64,000 nt of DNA from Macropodus opercularis (taxonomy: Eukaryota; Chordata; Actinopteri; Anabantiformes; Osphronemidae): the NCBI GenBank assembly GCA_030770545.1, contig CM061109.1, forward strand, positions 20,182,001 to 20,246,000. Reading direction: 5' to 3'. The DNA itself is not shown here. The text below holds more notes on this DNA, generated by a model. That model searched no databases, was not told where the DNA came from, and saw only the letters and a program-made list of their open reading frames with translations. How positions within the stretch are numbered: position 1 is the first letter of the stretch.

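Overview
The window is a single protein-coding locus on the minus strand: an internal part of a giant titin gene (ttn). About 119 exons read from about 64000 (towards the protein N-terminus) down to 1 (towards the C-terminus). Neither the start nor the end of the protein is inside the window. Compact introns (mostly 80-300 bp), vertebrate-style Fn3/Ig super-repeats, a tRNA-derived SINE and a non-LTR retrotransposon tail with a tetranucleotide tail point to a teleost fish. Which teleost ttn paralogue this is cannot be told from the window. Exons are numbered w1-w119 in transcription order. Their boundaries were read from splice signals and checked by codon phase: every exon length fits the phases of its two introns, and most introns are phase 1.

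Layout in protein order. (1) 62284-64000: a long, low-complexity exon of unfamiliar sequence with an internal repeat of about 135 residues. (2) 58533-61852: PEVK spring region, made of four mini-exons, one very large 1617-bp PEVK exon and a 51-bp Arg-Gly-rich exon. (3) 46135-58434: 21 distal I-band tandem Ig domains, partly arranged as four-Ig super-repeats. (4) 38861-45683: I-band/A-band junction, with order Ig-Fn3x3-Ig-Fn3x2-Ig-Fn3x6. (5) 18462-38757: D-zone, exactly six seven-domain super-repeats (Ig-Fn3x2-Ig-Fn3x3). (6) 1-18358: C-zone, eleven-domain super-repeats (Ig-Fn3x2-Ig-Fn3x3-Ig-Fn3x3). The first two are split by introns. The last three lie in one intronless exon of at least 9659 bp that runs off the window. 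I count about 51 Ig and 80 Fn3 domains.

The parts act in one molecule. The PEVK and tandem-Ig segments are the extensible I-band spring. The Fn3/Ig super-repeats bind the thick filament, with myosin and myosin-binding protein C as the known partners of titin's A-band, and set its periodicity. The most interesting regulatory signal is an in-frame ATG, preceded by an in-frame stop, just upstream of the splice acceptor of a distal I-band Ig exon (about 50846). This is where an internal (Cronos-type) titin start would be expected. A perfect E-box/MEF2 pair lies in the next intron. Other notable points are highly charged insertions in A-band domains, two GC-AG introns, and local intron loss. No other gene, RNA gene or CRISPR array was found.
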